Part shown: positions 1 to 8,550 of the stretch, piece by piece
Layout of the letters: every line of letters starts with the position of its first letter
Position numbering within the stretch: the first letter of the stretch is position 1
NCBI GenBank assembly: GCA_046329055.1
Contig: JAXLVK010000018.1
Location: forward strand, 9,662 to 73,661
Direction of reading: 5' to 3'
DNA length: 64,000 nucleotides
DNA from: JADKCL01 sp046329055
Lineage (GTDB): Bacteria > Bacteroidota > Bacteroidia > J057 > JADKCL01
The notes under the pieces: generated by a model
What the model was told of the DNA's origin: nothing
The model's input: only the letters and a program-made list of their open reading frames with translations
Database searches by the model: none
Program-made: the position numbers and the translations under genes

Positions 1-662
1 AATCTCCGCCTTCCGTTCTGGATATGGCTTTTGATTGCTTTGAGGTCCATGCCCGTCTCTTCAGCGATTTCCTTATAAGACATATCCTCGATGAAGAACA
101 GTTCGACACAGATACGCTGACTTTCAGTGAGCAGAGCCAATGCCTTCCTAACCAATGAGTTGCGCGACTGCTGGATGTCAGCAACCTCTTCGTCTTCCTC
201 TACCACCCGCATCATCCTGAGGTTTTCAATCGGCTCCTGTTGCGGTGCGCGTTGCCGCTTTCGAAGCAATTCGATGCAATGATTCCTGGAGACCATGAAC
301 AACCATGCATTGAAATGCCTTGGTTGATCAATCCTGAGCCTGTCGAACACCTTCAGGAATATGTCGCTCGCTGCGTCTTGGGCATCATCTCTGTCCCCGA
401 GAATTTTGATCGCGGAGCCCACAACCAGGTTCCAATATTTTTGAAAAATCTCCGCGAACTTGGACCTGTTCTCATTGGCTTCTACTGCCATCAGCTTGTC
501 GGAATCCGTGACAACACGGAGGGGATTTAGCCGGATGACCGACTTCTCTTCGGGCAATTGCGATTTCGCTTTTGCCTTCTTCCTGCCCAGAAGGGGCTTC
601 CTTTTGGCCTTGGCAGGTGAGCAAGAACTGAATTGGCTAGAATGAACTTTTCTTCTTTCCAT
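1..662 (-). CDS. ECF RNA polymerase sigma-70 factor, C-terminus cut by the window edge
   Basis: Probable extracytoplasmic-function sigma factor that directs RNA polymerase to a specific promoter set. The reading frame is open from ATG at 662 to base 1. Region 2 is recognisable (GDRDDAQDAASDIFLKVF followed by HFNAWLFMVSRN), and region 4 begins with LTESQRICVELFFIED and the helix-turn-helix segment MSYKEIAEETGMDLKAIKSH. The first ~55 residues are an unusual Lys/Arg-rich tail (ERRK, KAKRK, GRKKAKAK). A second in-frame ATG (MAVEANENRSKFAEIF) may be the true start, since ECF factors usually begin near this point. No anti-sigma gene is visible on this side; the downstream neighbour lies outside the window. 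Confidence 0.85.
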   Translation of the reverse strand, partial: MERRKVHSSQFSSCSPAKAKRKPLLGRKKAKAKSQLPEEKSVIRLNPLRVVTDSDKLMAVEANENRSKFAEIFQKYWNLVVGSAIKILGDRDDAQDAASDIFLKVFDRLRIDQPRHFNAWLFMVSRNHCIELLRKRQRAPQQEPIENLRMMRVVEEDEEVADIQQSRNSLVRKALALLTESQRICVELFFIEDMSYKEIAEETGMDLKAIKSHIQNGRRR

Positions 663-1158
663 GGCAATTTTGAAAAATAGATCCATTCAGGAGCAAGCAG
701 GTTTGCTACCTCAACGTGATCAGGTGATTGATCAAAACTTTGGCTCCGTCCGTCGGCGCCCCGCTGCGACGACATTCACTTCCAGGGGCAGAGCCAATTT
801 CTTTGCAGAGATACTGATAATGAGCAGGCTCGGTTGCCCCCAAAACCGGGAAAAATACTCCGGGTGGTAACTGAAATTTGACTGCTTTACCACTGACGAT
901 TTGCAGGATCTCCATTCTTTAGGGCCAAGGAAGCGGTATTTTCTCCCGGAACGCCCCCGTTAAGCGGTAACGGAGAATCCATCAAATTTCAACCACATTT
1001 GCCTTCAAATTCCAGAAAGGCATTCCGATTTTTCTTCAATTTATTGGCTAACCCCAATCGAAGACCCTCTATTCGGCAGCAGACGCGAAGCTCCTTGGGA
1101 CGAATTGGCACCGGTCCTTTCCTGATTCACGGCCGCTTTTGGTATCTTTGGGCCCAGA
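663..1158. other. Intergenic region between the sigma factor and the DtxR-type regulator
   Basis: About 500 bp between divergent genes. It holds the promoter of the regulator at its right end. A 69-codon minus-strand frame (915 to 706) is open but has no recognisable family, so I do not call it a gene. Nothing else is identifiable. Confidence 0.5.
1143..1150 (+). promoter_or_regulatory. Bacteroidota -7 promoter element TATCTTTG before the DtxR-type gene
   Basis: Exact match to TAnnTTTG, ending 8 bp before the first ATG (1159) and 17 bp before a second in-frame ATG (1168). The -33 region is weak (only CTTT near 1117). With transcription normally starting a few bases past the G, the leader would be almost absent. 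Confidence 0.6.
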
Positions 1159-1827
1159 ATGTTGCAAATGCAGAATTCAGCCACCGAGGAGAACTACCTC
1201 AAAGCGATTTACAAGTTTTCTCCCAACGGTGAATTGGTTGGCACCAATACCCTTGCAAAGTCCTTGCAGACCACACCAGCTTCAGTGACAGACATGCTGA
1301 AAAGGCTGAGTGACAAGGCTTTGGTTGAATACCAGCCCTATCATGGGGTGCGACTATTGGATCAGGGCAAAAAGATCGCTGTCCAGATCATCCGGAAGCA
1401 TCGCCTGTGGGAAGTGTTCCTCGTCAATACCCTGAATTTTTCGTGGGACGAGGTGCACGAAACCGCCGAGCAGCTGGAGCACGTGAATTCCAGCCTGTTG
1501 GTGGACAAACTGGACGAGTTCCTGGGGTATCCGAAATTTGATCCTCACGGCGATCCGATCCCCAATAAGGATGGACAATTCACCGAAAGAGCCACACGGA
1601 TGCTCAATGCTTGCCTGCAAGGGGAGCAGGTGATCGTGGCCGGGGTAACCGAGGACGCTCCCGATTTTCTTCAGTACCTAGACCGGATCGGTATGCGCAT
1701 CGGAACCAGGCTTTTGATCGAGGATGTGATTTCATTTGATCGATCCATGATTCTATCATTTGGAGGACGCGAAGTCGTTTTCGGTGGGGAATTCGCAAGC
1801 CGCATCCTGGTGATGGCCGACGAATAA
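1159..1827 (+). CDS. DtxR/MntR-family metal-dependent transcriptional repressor
   Basis: Cytoplasmic DNA-binding regulator that senses Fe(II) or Mn(II). The N-terminal winged helix starts with the family signature SATEENYLKAIYKF and contains the recognition helix TPASVTDMLKRLSDKAL (residues ~38-55). It is followed by the metal-binding and dimerisation domain (RKHRLWEVFL, DEVHETAEQLEH), where the His and Glu ligands are visible, and by a C-terminal FeoA/SH3-like domain (~145-222). At 222 aa it matches the three-domain form. ATG 1168 (MQNSATEEN) is an equally good start. A hotdog thioesterase and a cation efflux gene follow on the same strand, so the efflux protein is a plausible target, but no operator was identified. 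Confidence 0.92.
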   Translation: MLQMQNSATEENYLKAIYKFSPNGELVGTNTLAKSLQTTPASVTDMLKRLSDKALVEYQPYHGVRLLDQGKKIAVQIIRKHRLWEVFLVNTLNFSWDEVHETAEQLEHVNSSLLVDKLDEFLGYPKFDPHGDPIPNKDGQFTERATRMLNACLQGEQVIVAGVTEDAPDFLQYLDRIGMRIGTRLLIEDVISFDRSMILSFGGREVVFGGEFASRILVMADE

Positions 1828-1874
1828 GAGTCCCCGAAATTTTCCTATTTTCGCAATCCTCACAAGATAATAGA

Positions 1875-2273
1875 GTGAAGAACCCGTTTCAGCCCGGAGA
1901 CAAGAAGACTTTCGAGACACATGTCACGGAAGAGAAGCTTGCCCGCTTTGATGCGGGGCTTGTTCATCCGGTTTACTCCACTTTTGCCCTTGGCAAGGAT
2001 GTTGAGTGGGCGTGCCGGCTCTTTGTACTGGAAATGAAGGAGGAGGGCGAGGAAGGTGTCGGTTCGTATCTGTCGATTGAACACCTTTTTCCGGCTCCCT
2101 TGCACTCCACCGTCCAAATTCATGCAACCTTGGTAGAGGTGGTAAAGAATGAGGTGGTCTGCACCTACGAGGCCGTCGCCAATGGCCAATTGATCGCCTC
2201 CGGCCGCCAATGCCAAAAGATCATCAACAAGGCCAAGTTTGACCAATTGATCCAAAACATCACAATTCAATAA
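1875..2273 (+). CDS. FlK-like hotdog-fold thioesterase
   Basis: 132-aa single-domain protein resembling the fluoroacetyl-CoA thioesterase (FlK)-like hotdog family, which hydrolyse small acyl-CoA thioesters. The opening PGDKKTFETHVTEEKLARF, the phrase VHPVYSTFALGKDVEWACR, a long central helix and the strand pattern with the late VANGQLIASGRQCQKI fit the fold. The start is GTG at 1875; no upstream ATG fits the frame. Its stop TAA overlaps the ATG of the cation efflux gene by one base, suggesting translational coupling. Substrate unknown; the family call is from overall pattern, not from a catalytic motif I can prove. Confidence 0.7.
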   Translation: MKNPFQPGDKKTFETHVTEEKLARFDAGLVHPVYSTFALGKDVEWACRLFVLEMKEEGEEGVGSYLSIEHLFPAPLHSTVQIHATLVEVVKNEVVCTYEAVANGQLIASGRQCQKIINKAKFDQLIQNITIQ

Positions 2274-3265
2274 TGGCAGGGAACTCAGTCAAAGTCGTCG
2301 TAGTGGCGTTCCTCATGAACTTGGGGATTGCACTCGCAAAATACATCGCCTTCCTTTTCACTGGCAGCGCAGCAATGCTGGCCGAGGCGGTCCATTCGCT
2401 CGCCGACACCATCAATCAAATCTTCCTTTTCCTGGGAATTCGCCGCTCTCAGCGGGCCGCCACACCCTCCCACCCATTCGGCTACGGGATGGAGCAGTAT
2501 GTTTTTTCATTCCTCGTCTCGATCCTGATATTCTCTTTGGGTGGTGCCTATTCCTTCTATGAGGGCATCCACAAGATCATTCATCCCTCAACATCCCTTG
2601 AGCACGCTGATATCAACCTGATCATCTTGGTTGTTGCTGTTGCATTGGAGGGCTATAGTTCGTTTGTAGCGACCAAGGAGCTCAAAAAGACCAAAGGATC
2701 CTTTTCCTTCTTCCAATTCATCCGACGCAGCAAGGACCAAGTTCTCGTAACCGTGATTTTCGAGGACTACGCTGCGCTCATGGGCTTGACCATTGCTGGT
2801 GCAGGCATGGGGCTATACCTCATCACAGGCAATGTCATCTTTGACTCGATCGCAACGATTTTGATCGGAGTATTGCTAGTGGCAATCGCTGTCCTACTTT
2901 ACAATGAGGCAAAGAGCCTGCTGGTCGGGGAGGCAGCTTCTTCTGAGGATCAGGACAAGATTCGCAAGGCATTCGATGAGCATCCTCAAGTGGAGAAGCT
3001 CACTGAGCTCCTAACTATGCACCTGAGCTCGACTCAAATCCTTATCAACGCGCATGTGAAGTTCAAGGGGGGGCTGACCCTTGAAGAAGTGGAAGACATC
3101 ATCGATGATATTGAAGAGAAGATCGTTGCCGAGGTTCCGCACGTTTTCAAAATTTTCATCGAGACGCATCAAAAGAGCACAGTAGAAAGCTTTCAAAAGC
3201 CGCACGATGGAGGAGACGAAAGCAAAAAGAAGTCAGTGATTCGTTCATCGAAGTCGAAATCGTAG
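2273..3265 (+). CDS. Cation diffusion facilitator, ZnT9/SLC30A9-like
   Basis: 330-aa inner-membrane divalent metal/proton antiporter of the CDF family. Six hydrophobic segments are visible between residues ~5 and ~215. The transmembrane metal site has HSLAD (HxxxD) in helix 2, and in helix 5 FEDYAALMG, the E-D-x-A-A variant typical of the SLC30A9-like branch rather than the usual second HxxxD. The conserved loop HPFGYGMEQYVFSF is present. A cytoplasmic ferredoxin-like C-terminal domain occupies ~220-305, followed by a basic Ser/Lys tail. Coupled to the upstream thioesterase by a TAATG overlap and lying behind a DtxR-type gene, so Fe or Mn/Zn export is plausible; the metal cannot be read from sequence. 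Confidence 0.88.
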   Translation: MAGNSVKVVVVAFLMNLGIALAKYIAFLFTGSAAMLAEAVHSLADTINQIFLFLGIRRSQRAATPSHPFGYGMEQYVFSFLVSILIFSLGGAYSFYEGIHKIIHPSTSLEHADINLIILVVAVALEGYSSFVATKELKKTKGSFSFFQFIRRSKDQVLVTVIFEDYAALMGLTIAGAGMGLYLITGNVIFDSIATILIGVLLVAIAVLLYNEAKSLLVGEAASSEDQDKIRKAFDEHPQVEKLTELLTMHLSSTQILINAHVKFKGGLTLEEVEDIIDDIEEKIVAEVPHVFKIFIETHQKSTVESFQKPHDGGDESKKKSVIRSSKSKS

Positions 3266-3287
3266 TTGCCATACCTCCCACCCGATC

Positions 3288-3758
3288 ATGTCGCAGAAAA
3301 ATTCCGATAAGAGCTACCGTCCCACGATCACAAATCGCAAGGCCTCTCATGAATACACCTTTTTGGAGGTGATCGAGGCAGGAATCGTGCTTACCGGAAC
3401 GGAAATAAAGAGCATCCGTGAAGGAATGGTTCAGTTTGGTGATGCGTATTGCATGTTTATGGGCGAGGAATTGTTCCTCATAGACATGCACATCAGCGAA
3501 TATGAGTTCGGAAACCTCAACAATGCAGAACCTAGGCGCCAAAGAAAGCTCCTACTAAAATCGAAGGAGGCTGGAAAACTGCAAGCAAAATCAGAGGAGA
3601 AGGGTTTGACCATCATTCCTGTCAAGCTATACTTCAACGAGCGGAACTTCGTGAAGGTGCAAATAGCCTTGGCAAAAGGTAAGAAACTCTTCGACAAGCG
3701 GAATGATATCAAGGAGCGTGATGTAACCCGCCAACTCCGCAGGGAAGAAGAGGCCTGA
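3288..3758 (+). CDS. smpB: SsrA-binding protein SmpB
   Basis: 156-aa tmRNA-binding protein for trans-translation and rescue of stalled ribosomes. The family hallmarks are all present: NRKASHEYTFLEVIEAGIVL, GTEIKSIREG, the oligonucleotide-binding fold core with HISEYEFGN, then KGLTIIPVKLYFNERNFVKV, and the basic C-terminal tail KGKKLFDKRNDIKERD that inserts in the mRNA channel. Length is normal. It lies 22 bp after the cation efflux gene and converges with dprA, whose stop is 10 bp away. No tmRNA gene was recognised in the window. Confidence 0.97.
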   Translation: MSQKNSDKSYRPTITNRKASHEYTFLEVIEAGIVLTGTEIKSIREGMVQFGDAYCMFMGEELFLIDMHISEYEFGNLNNAEPRRQRKLLLKSKEAGKLQAKSEEKGLTIIPVKLYFNERNFVKVQIALAKGKKLFDKRNDIKERDVTRQLRREEEA

Positions 3759-3768
3759 GGAGATTTGA

Positions 3769-5118
3769 TTACCTGCAGATTTGTTGGTACTGGTTACCCG
3801 CCACTCTTTGGATCAAATTCTTCAGCTCCAAAGAAAGAATGGTAGTGCTCAGTGCCTTTTCAGACATCTTACCGCTCAACATCAGCTCTTCAGTATCAAG
3901 TGGCCCATTTTCCAAGGCCAGGAAGACGATTTCCTCGTCTCCTGACAGAGGTGGTAGGTCATTTTTCCTGCTTTTTTGCTTCGGGAAAGGGGCCTTGATC
4001 AAGTGCCCAAGGCCATCAAGTACATCGTCGGGCGAACAAGCGATTCTCGCAATATTGTCACGGATGAGCTTGAGACATCCTTGAGAACTGCTCATGCCGA
4101 TACAACCTGGTATTGCATAAACATCTCTGTCTTGCTCAAAGGCGACTTTTGCGGTGATTAGAGCTCCTCCTGTTTCGTTGGCTTCCACAACCACCACTGC
4201 ATCTGAGATTCCTGAGATAATCCTATTTCTCGCTGGGAAGTTATATGACTCTGGACCAACCCCTGTGCAAAATTCGGTCAAGATCAGCCCCCCACTTTCC
4301 AATATCTTTTGGGCCTCACGATAGTGCTCCCTAGGATAAATCTGGTCAATCCCATGCCCGAGTACAGCGATGGTCTGCCCACCGGTTTTCATTGTGGCCA
4401 AATGGGCTTCCATATCTATGCCGAATGCCAATCCACTCACTACAGAAACACCTGCCTCTGCGAAGCGAGCAGAGAAATCTGCTGCAACCTTACGGCCATA
4501 CGCCGTTGGCCTTCGTGTGCCGACAACCGCAATGTGCAACTGGTCCAATTTCTGAAGTGATCCCCTACCATAGAGAATCAAAGGTGCGTCTGCGACTGCA
4601 CGAAGTCGTTTGGGATATCGCTCATCGAAATAGGATAGAACTTCGACTGAGTTCCGAGCAGCATATTCGATTTCACGCTCTGCGGCCTTGAGCATTTCGA
4701 GCTGAAGCATTGGATTGTTGATCCGCTGCATAATCGCTGGCGATTTCTGCTGCCGCCTATTCCTAGGGTCAAAAACGCCCTTCGCGCTTCCATAATGACC
4801 AAGGAGCCCCCTGGCGATCAATGGTCCTACGCCATCAATCATGGTTAGCGCAATGAGATATTGCAATTCATCTGCCTGCTTGCAATTGATCTCTTGAAGC
4901 TTATCGGATACACCCAAGTTGTTTTCCTTTATGGAAAATGCCTCGACTCGCTTGTTCCCCAACTCGGTGTCATTCTTGACACCGGGTTTTCCGTTTCCAG
5001 TTAGCAAAAGATTCTGCCGGAGAGTATTCCCGGGAGATTCACTCCTGCTGGCTATTTTTGCCTTATTGATGCTTATGCAATTGATGCGTGTTTCTGGCGT
5101 TTTCTTGCTCGTCTCCAT
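3769..5118 (-). CDS. dprA: DNA-processing protein DprA with long N-terminal extension
   Basis: 449-aa cytoplasmic protein that loads RecA on incoming single-stranded DNA in natural transformation. After ~80 residues of Ser/Asn/Lys-rich sequence come a helix-hairpin-helix segment (IDGVGPLIARGLLGHYG), the Rossmann-like core with VGTRRPTAYG, VVSGLAFGIDMEAH, TIAVLGHGIDQIYPREH and FPARNRIISGISDAVVVVEA, and a C-terminal winged helix (~385-445). Typical family members start close to the helix-hairpin-helix, so the first ~80 residues are unusual. A TAACTTTG promoter element 18 bp upstream of ATG 5118 supports the long start. Confidence 0.93.
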   Translation of the reverse strand: METSKKTPETRINCISINKAKIASRSESPGNTLRQNLLLTGNGKPGVKNDTELGNKRVEAFSIKENNLGVSDKLQEINCKQADELQYLIALTMIDGVGPLIARGLLGHYGSAKGVFDPRNRRQQKSPAIMQRINNPMLQLEMLKAAEREIEYAARNSVEVLSYFDERYPKRLRAVADAPLILYGRGSLQKLDQLHIAVVGTRRPTAYGRKVAADFSARFAEAGVSVVSGLAFGIDMEAHLATMKTGGQTIAVLGHGIDQIYPREHYREAQKILESGGLILTEFCTGVGPESYNFPARNRIISGISDAVVVVEANETGGALITAKVAFEQDRDVYAIPGCIGMSSSQGCLKLIRDNIARIACSPDDVLDGLGHLIKAPFPKQKSRKNDLPPLSGDEEIVFLALENGPLDTEELMLSGKMSEKALSTTILSLELKNLIQRVAGNQYQQICR

Positions 5119-5136
5119 TCCTTCCCTTCATTTCTC

Positions 5137-5144
5137 CAAAGTTA
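5137..5144 (-). promoter_or_regulatory. -7 promoter element TAACTTTG upstream of dprA
   Basis: Minus-strand match to TAnnTTTG with 18 bp to the dprA ATG at 5118. It lies between the dprA start and the stop of the propeller-like gene at 5170, which supports separate transcription of dprA. No convincing -33 was found. Confidence 0.5.
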
Positions 5145-5169
5145 TTCCTTTCCCCCCGGTTTTTCAAGT

Positions 5170-7896
5170 CTATTCCCCAATTATTTTCGCAAATACTCCA
5201 ATCTTTTTATCCACATTGTTTTGCTCGATCCAAGCTGTGATGGTTCTTCCATCTGGATTCACGGCGACTACGGGTGAGGTTTGGTTTTCATTTGCGCTGC
5301 CTAGCTTGTAGCCCTCGTATTCGTACTTTTTGGTGCCATCGGGATGCAGTTTTTGGATGAAAGATGTTTTTCCACTGGCACTGTTTTGGTTCCATGTTAG
5401 CTGGACGTATCCACGTTTATTGAGAGACATCTCAAAGTCATTCCATTCGTCAAGGTTTTCGCCGATTGGAATTCCATCTGCTAGCCATTGAGGATCTCCG
5501 CCGACATTGTATTTTTGACAGAAGAGCCTCACTCCCAATTGACTGCGATCTCTTTCGTCGAGCCATGACACCCAAAAGTTGCCAGTTTCGTCTCCCACCA
5601 CCGAAAATTTGCTCTGCATGCCCGGATACTGACAAACAGCAACGCCGCCGAGTCCCCATAGCTTCGCCCCGGAATTGGTTAGGCATTGCATGAAGAGCTT
5701 CTCGTTGCCGTCGCCGTATCTAGAATCTTGCCAGATGATGTAGAGATCTCCTTCGCGATTCCTGAGGATTTGGGGGTGACGCTGGTGGTAACTAGATACT
5801 GAGAGTGGCCGTCCGCCAAACTCCCATTGATACATACCAAACTCATCAAGATGCTGCAAATAGACATTAGAGGAGGCGCTTCTTGAATCCATCCATGCGA
5901 CGATCACTCCACCATTCCCGTCTTCCGCCAAGCTCGGAGCTGTTTGTAGGCCGGCAGCATTGGCAAAAGGCTTCCCGTTGGGTTGCCAGAGAGGTTCCCC
6001 TTCATGGCTGACCCGTTGTATGTACAGGTCAAACCCGGTCTCCGCAAGGGTACGAGCGTCAACCCAGCACAGCAACACCCCTTCCTTTCCGTCACTCACA
6101 CCGCGTAGGCTGTTTTGATCCGATGGCGCATCGCAGACAAGTACGCCATCTTCCCTCCAAAGCACCTTCCCCCATGAACTCACCCGCTGTGCAAATATGT
6201 TGTCGTCTTTCCCGTCCCGGCGATCCACCCATGCAACAATCACGCCTCCCACCCCATCCTCGACCAGGATCGGACGATTTTGCTCCCCAACGGCAATACA
6301 GACCGGAATCCCTCCATTCCTCCACTGGGCTTGCCCGTCCGCTGACAATTTCTGGATATAGATATCAGAGTTTTTGTCTCCGTTCCGGAAATCCTCCCAC
6401 ACCAGATAGAAGTCGCCACTGCGTGAAGGCATGATTTTAAGCCCACTGACGTTCGCAACAGGGGAAGAGTGGTCCGCGGCCAAACGCAATCCTGCTGGCT
6501 TCAACAATGGCAGCCCAGTCCCGTTGATGTGCTGCGTAAAGATGTCCGCCGAGCCTTCAAGCCTCCGGTCGGTCCAAGCACACCACAGCCCCCCATTTTC
6601 ATCTGGAAGGATACTGGGTTCCGTTTGGTCCTTGCTGTAGCTGCACACCAACCGGCCATCGGTGTCCCATGCAGGCTCCCCCAAGTTGTCGAGCTTCTGT
6701 ACACCAATTTGGTAGGTATTTCCCTCCTTCCGCAGCCAGGAAAAAACCTGATATCCATAGCTGCTGGCACTGATCACGGTGGGGTTCCGTTCATCATGAG
6801 AGGTCCTGACCACGGGTATGCCGTTGACTCCCCATTCCAGCAAGCCGTCCTTCAGACGAATCATTTGGGCATAAAGGTCCCAGTTCCCATTTCTCCGGTC
6901 CTCCCAGACAAGCAGGGCCTTGCTACCCTTCTTGACAATGCGCGGATTCAATTGTTCGTCTTGGGAGAAGCAGGTCGCGAAGTGAAAAGCAAGCTCCCCG
7001 CCGGGACTCAGCCTTCCGCGGTAGATGTCTGTCCCGTGGGTTTCGAGGCTGTACTTCTGATAGACAAATAGGATGCCTCCATAGCCATCGGGCACCATGG
7101 CTGGGCTCTGATGGTTGTCCTCTGATCCAGGAAAGATGTCCAATCCCCCAGCTTTCCAGAAAAAGTTGCCTTCGGCATCCAGCTTCTGAGCCTGCATCGA
7201 CCAATGCAATCCATCCCTGAAATCCTCCCATACCAGATAGAGGTAGTGCCCCTCATCCGTTGCGATCGACACATTCTTTTGGATATTCGGTGCGGTGGCA
7301 ATCGGCATACCAGATGCAAGCCAGCGCGCGCTTCCGCCCAAATCCACGAATTGTGCATAGATGTCGGAATCCTCGTAGCCCCTGCGGTAGTCTTCCCACA
7401 CAACGTAGAACCCTTTATTCAAATCGCTCACAATCTGCGGCTTGCGCTGTGGGCCCTTCACTTCACAGAGGCGCAGTCCATCCTTTCCCCACAGCGGCTC
7501 CCCACGCAGATTGATCCGTTGGGCGAAAAGCAAGGGCAGGTCCGACCCCATCCGATAATCCTCCCAGACCACAACGATTCCGCCATAGCCATCCTCCACC
7601 ATCGCAAAGTCAGTTTGGTTCGCGGGAAAGGGGCAGAGAGGTAGCCCATCCTTTTCCCACAGGATGTTCCCTAGATGGTCAACCTTTTGGATGTAAATGT
7701 TGTGATAAGGCCCACCTTGCCGGGCGCTTCTCCATCCAATGATCACATCAGAATCACCCGAGCGGGCAACCTTGGCTTGGGTGTTGAGCGACCGAAAGGA
7801 CGTCACATTGGATTCGAGAATGCTGAATTTCCCCTTGGGTTGCGCGAAGGCAATCGCCGGGAAAAGCAGCAAAAAGAGCATCCAGTATCGATTCAT
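5170..7896 (-). CDS. Secreted 16-repeat beta-propeller-like protein
   Basis: 908-aa exported protein of unknown function. A signal peptide (MNRYWMLFLLLFPAIAFAQ) is followed by ~16 repeats of 50-60 residues, each ending in a strand of type V-W-E-D-x-R-x-G (VWEDYRMG, VWEDYRRG, VWEDFRDG, AWVDRRDG, IWQDSRYG and others), then D-I-Y-x-Q-x-V, G-x-x-x-W and a G-x-P-V-C turn. This periodicity suggests beta-propeller blades, perhaps two eight-bladed propellers. Conserved Trp/Asp/Arg positions recall lectin-like or Asp-box propellers, but no enzyme signature is seen. No T9SS sorting domain is present at the C-terminus (ending FAKIIGE). A TTG start at 7917 in the same frame is possible; ATG 7896 gives the cleaner signal peptide. 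Confidence 0.75.
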   Translation of the reverse strand: MNRYWMLFLLLFPAIAFAQPKGKFSILESNVTSFRSLNTQAKVARSGDSDVIIGWRSARQGGPYHNIYIQKVDHLGNILWEKDGLPLCPFPANQTDFAMVEDGYGGIVVVWEDYRMGSDLPLLFAQRINLRGEPLWGKDGLRLCEVKGPQRKPQIVSDLNKGFYVVWEDYRRGYEDSDIYAQFVDLGGSARWLASGMPIATAPNIQKNVSIATDEGHYLYLVWEDFRDGLHWSMQAQKLDAEGNFFWKAGGLDIFPGSEDNHQSPAMVPDGYGGILFVYQKYSLETHGTDIYRGRLSPGGELAFHFATCFSQDEQLNPRIVKKGSKALLVWEDRRNGNWDLYAQMIRLKDGLLEWGVNGIPVVRTSHDERNPTVISASSYGYQVFSWLRKEGNTYQIGVQKLDNLGEPAWDTDGRLVCSYSKDQTEPSILPDENGGLWCAWTDRRLEGSADIFTQHINGTGLPLLKPAGLRLAADHSSPVANVSGLKIMPSRSGDFYLVWEDFRNGDKNSDIYIQKLSADGQAQWRNGGIPVCIAVGEQNRPILVEDGVGGVIVAWVDRRDGKDDNIFAQRVSSWGKVLWREDGVLVCDAPSDQNSLRGVSDGKEGVLLCWVDARTLAETGFDLYIQRVSHEGEPLWQPNGKPFANAAGLQTAPSLAEDGNGGVIVAWMDSRSASSNVYLQHLDEFGMYQWEFGGRPLSVSSYHQRHPQILRNREGDLYIIWQDSRYGDGNEKLFMQCLTNSGAKLWGLGGVAVCQYPGMQSKFSVVGDETGNFWVSWLDERDRSQLGVRLFCQKYNVGGDPQWLADGIPIGENLDEWNDFEMSLNKRGYVQLTWNQNSASGKTSFIQKLHPDGTKKYEYEGYKLGSANENQTSPVVAVNPDGRTITAWIEQNNVDKKIGVFAKIIGE

Positions 7897-7977
7897 TCTT
7901 CTCAAAATGGCCTGCAAATCTGTCTCACTTCTGCGGATTCTTCAAGTCCCTTTGCCAGTGGAATTTGGATAGGTGAC

Positions 7978-8550
7978 CTACTTTGACAACAGTCGCCGGG
8001 TAAGCAGCCTGAAAAGCACGATCCCTAGCACTCCCGCTGCGATTCCGATCATGGCGCCAGCGATCACATCCGTCGGATAATGGACCCCCAGATAGATACG
8101 GCTGATTGACACGACCACTGCAACCACAATCAGAATCGGCCAAATGAAGCGCACTTTTCCACGGAGCAGCCAGCCCAAATAAGTCGCCAAGGCGAAAAAA
8201 TTTGAAGCATGAGAAGAGGCAAATCCAAATGGTCCGCCACATTTCGCCCCTGCATTCCAAAGGATGGCCTGCAAATGGGGCTCGTGGCAAGGTCGTGGAC
8301 GAGCGACCAACGGCTTGAGGAATCCTGAGGCAAATTGGTCAGCGATGAGGAAAACCGGTATTGCCACGATCAATGCCCAAAACAACTCTCCACCACCGCG
8401 CTTCCAGTAGATCAATCCTGCGAGCAATACATAAAGAGGAATCCAAACCCAGCGATTGCTCACTGTCACCATCACCACATCCAGCCAAGACGTATGGCTC
8501 CCGTTGATGGCAAGTAGCAGCTGCTCATCCCACTGAAGCAGTCCATCCAT
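7978..8550 (-). CDS. PAP2-family membrane phosphatase (short)
   Basis: 190-aa integral membrane phosphatase of the type 2 phosphatidic acid phosphatase family, acting on lipid phosphates such as undecaprenyl diphosphate or phosphatidylglycerophosphate. The three motifs are KPLVARPRP, FGFASSHASNFF (the SSHA variant of PSGH with the catalytic His) and SRIYLGVHYPTDVIAG. Five to six hydrophobic helices are visible. Its start ATG overlaps the TGA stop of the upstream PAP2 gene by one base, so the two are co-translated. Substrate not deducible. Confidence 0.9.
   Translation of the reverse strand: MDGLLQWDEQLLLAINGSHTSWLDVVMVTVSNRWVWIPLYVLLAGLIYWKRGGGELFWALIVAIPVFLIADQFASGFLKPLVARPRPCHEPHLQAILWNAGAKCGGPFGFASSHASNFFALATYLGWLLRGKVRFIWPILIVVAVVVSISRIYLGVHYPTDVIAGAMIGIAAGVLGIVLFRLLTRRLLSK

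Noticed and set aside
706..915. 69-codon minus-strand frame upstream of the sigma factor
   Set aside because: No signal peptide, family pattern or promoter; possible but not supportable.
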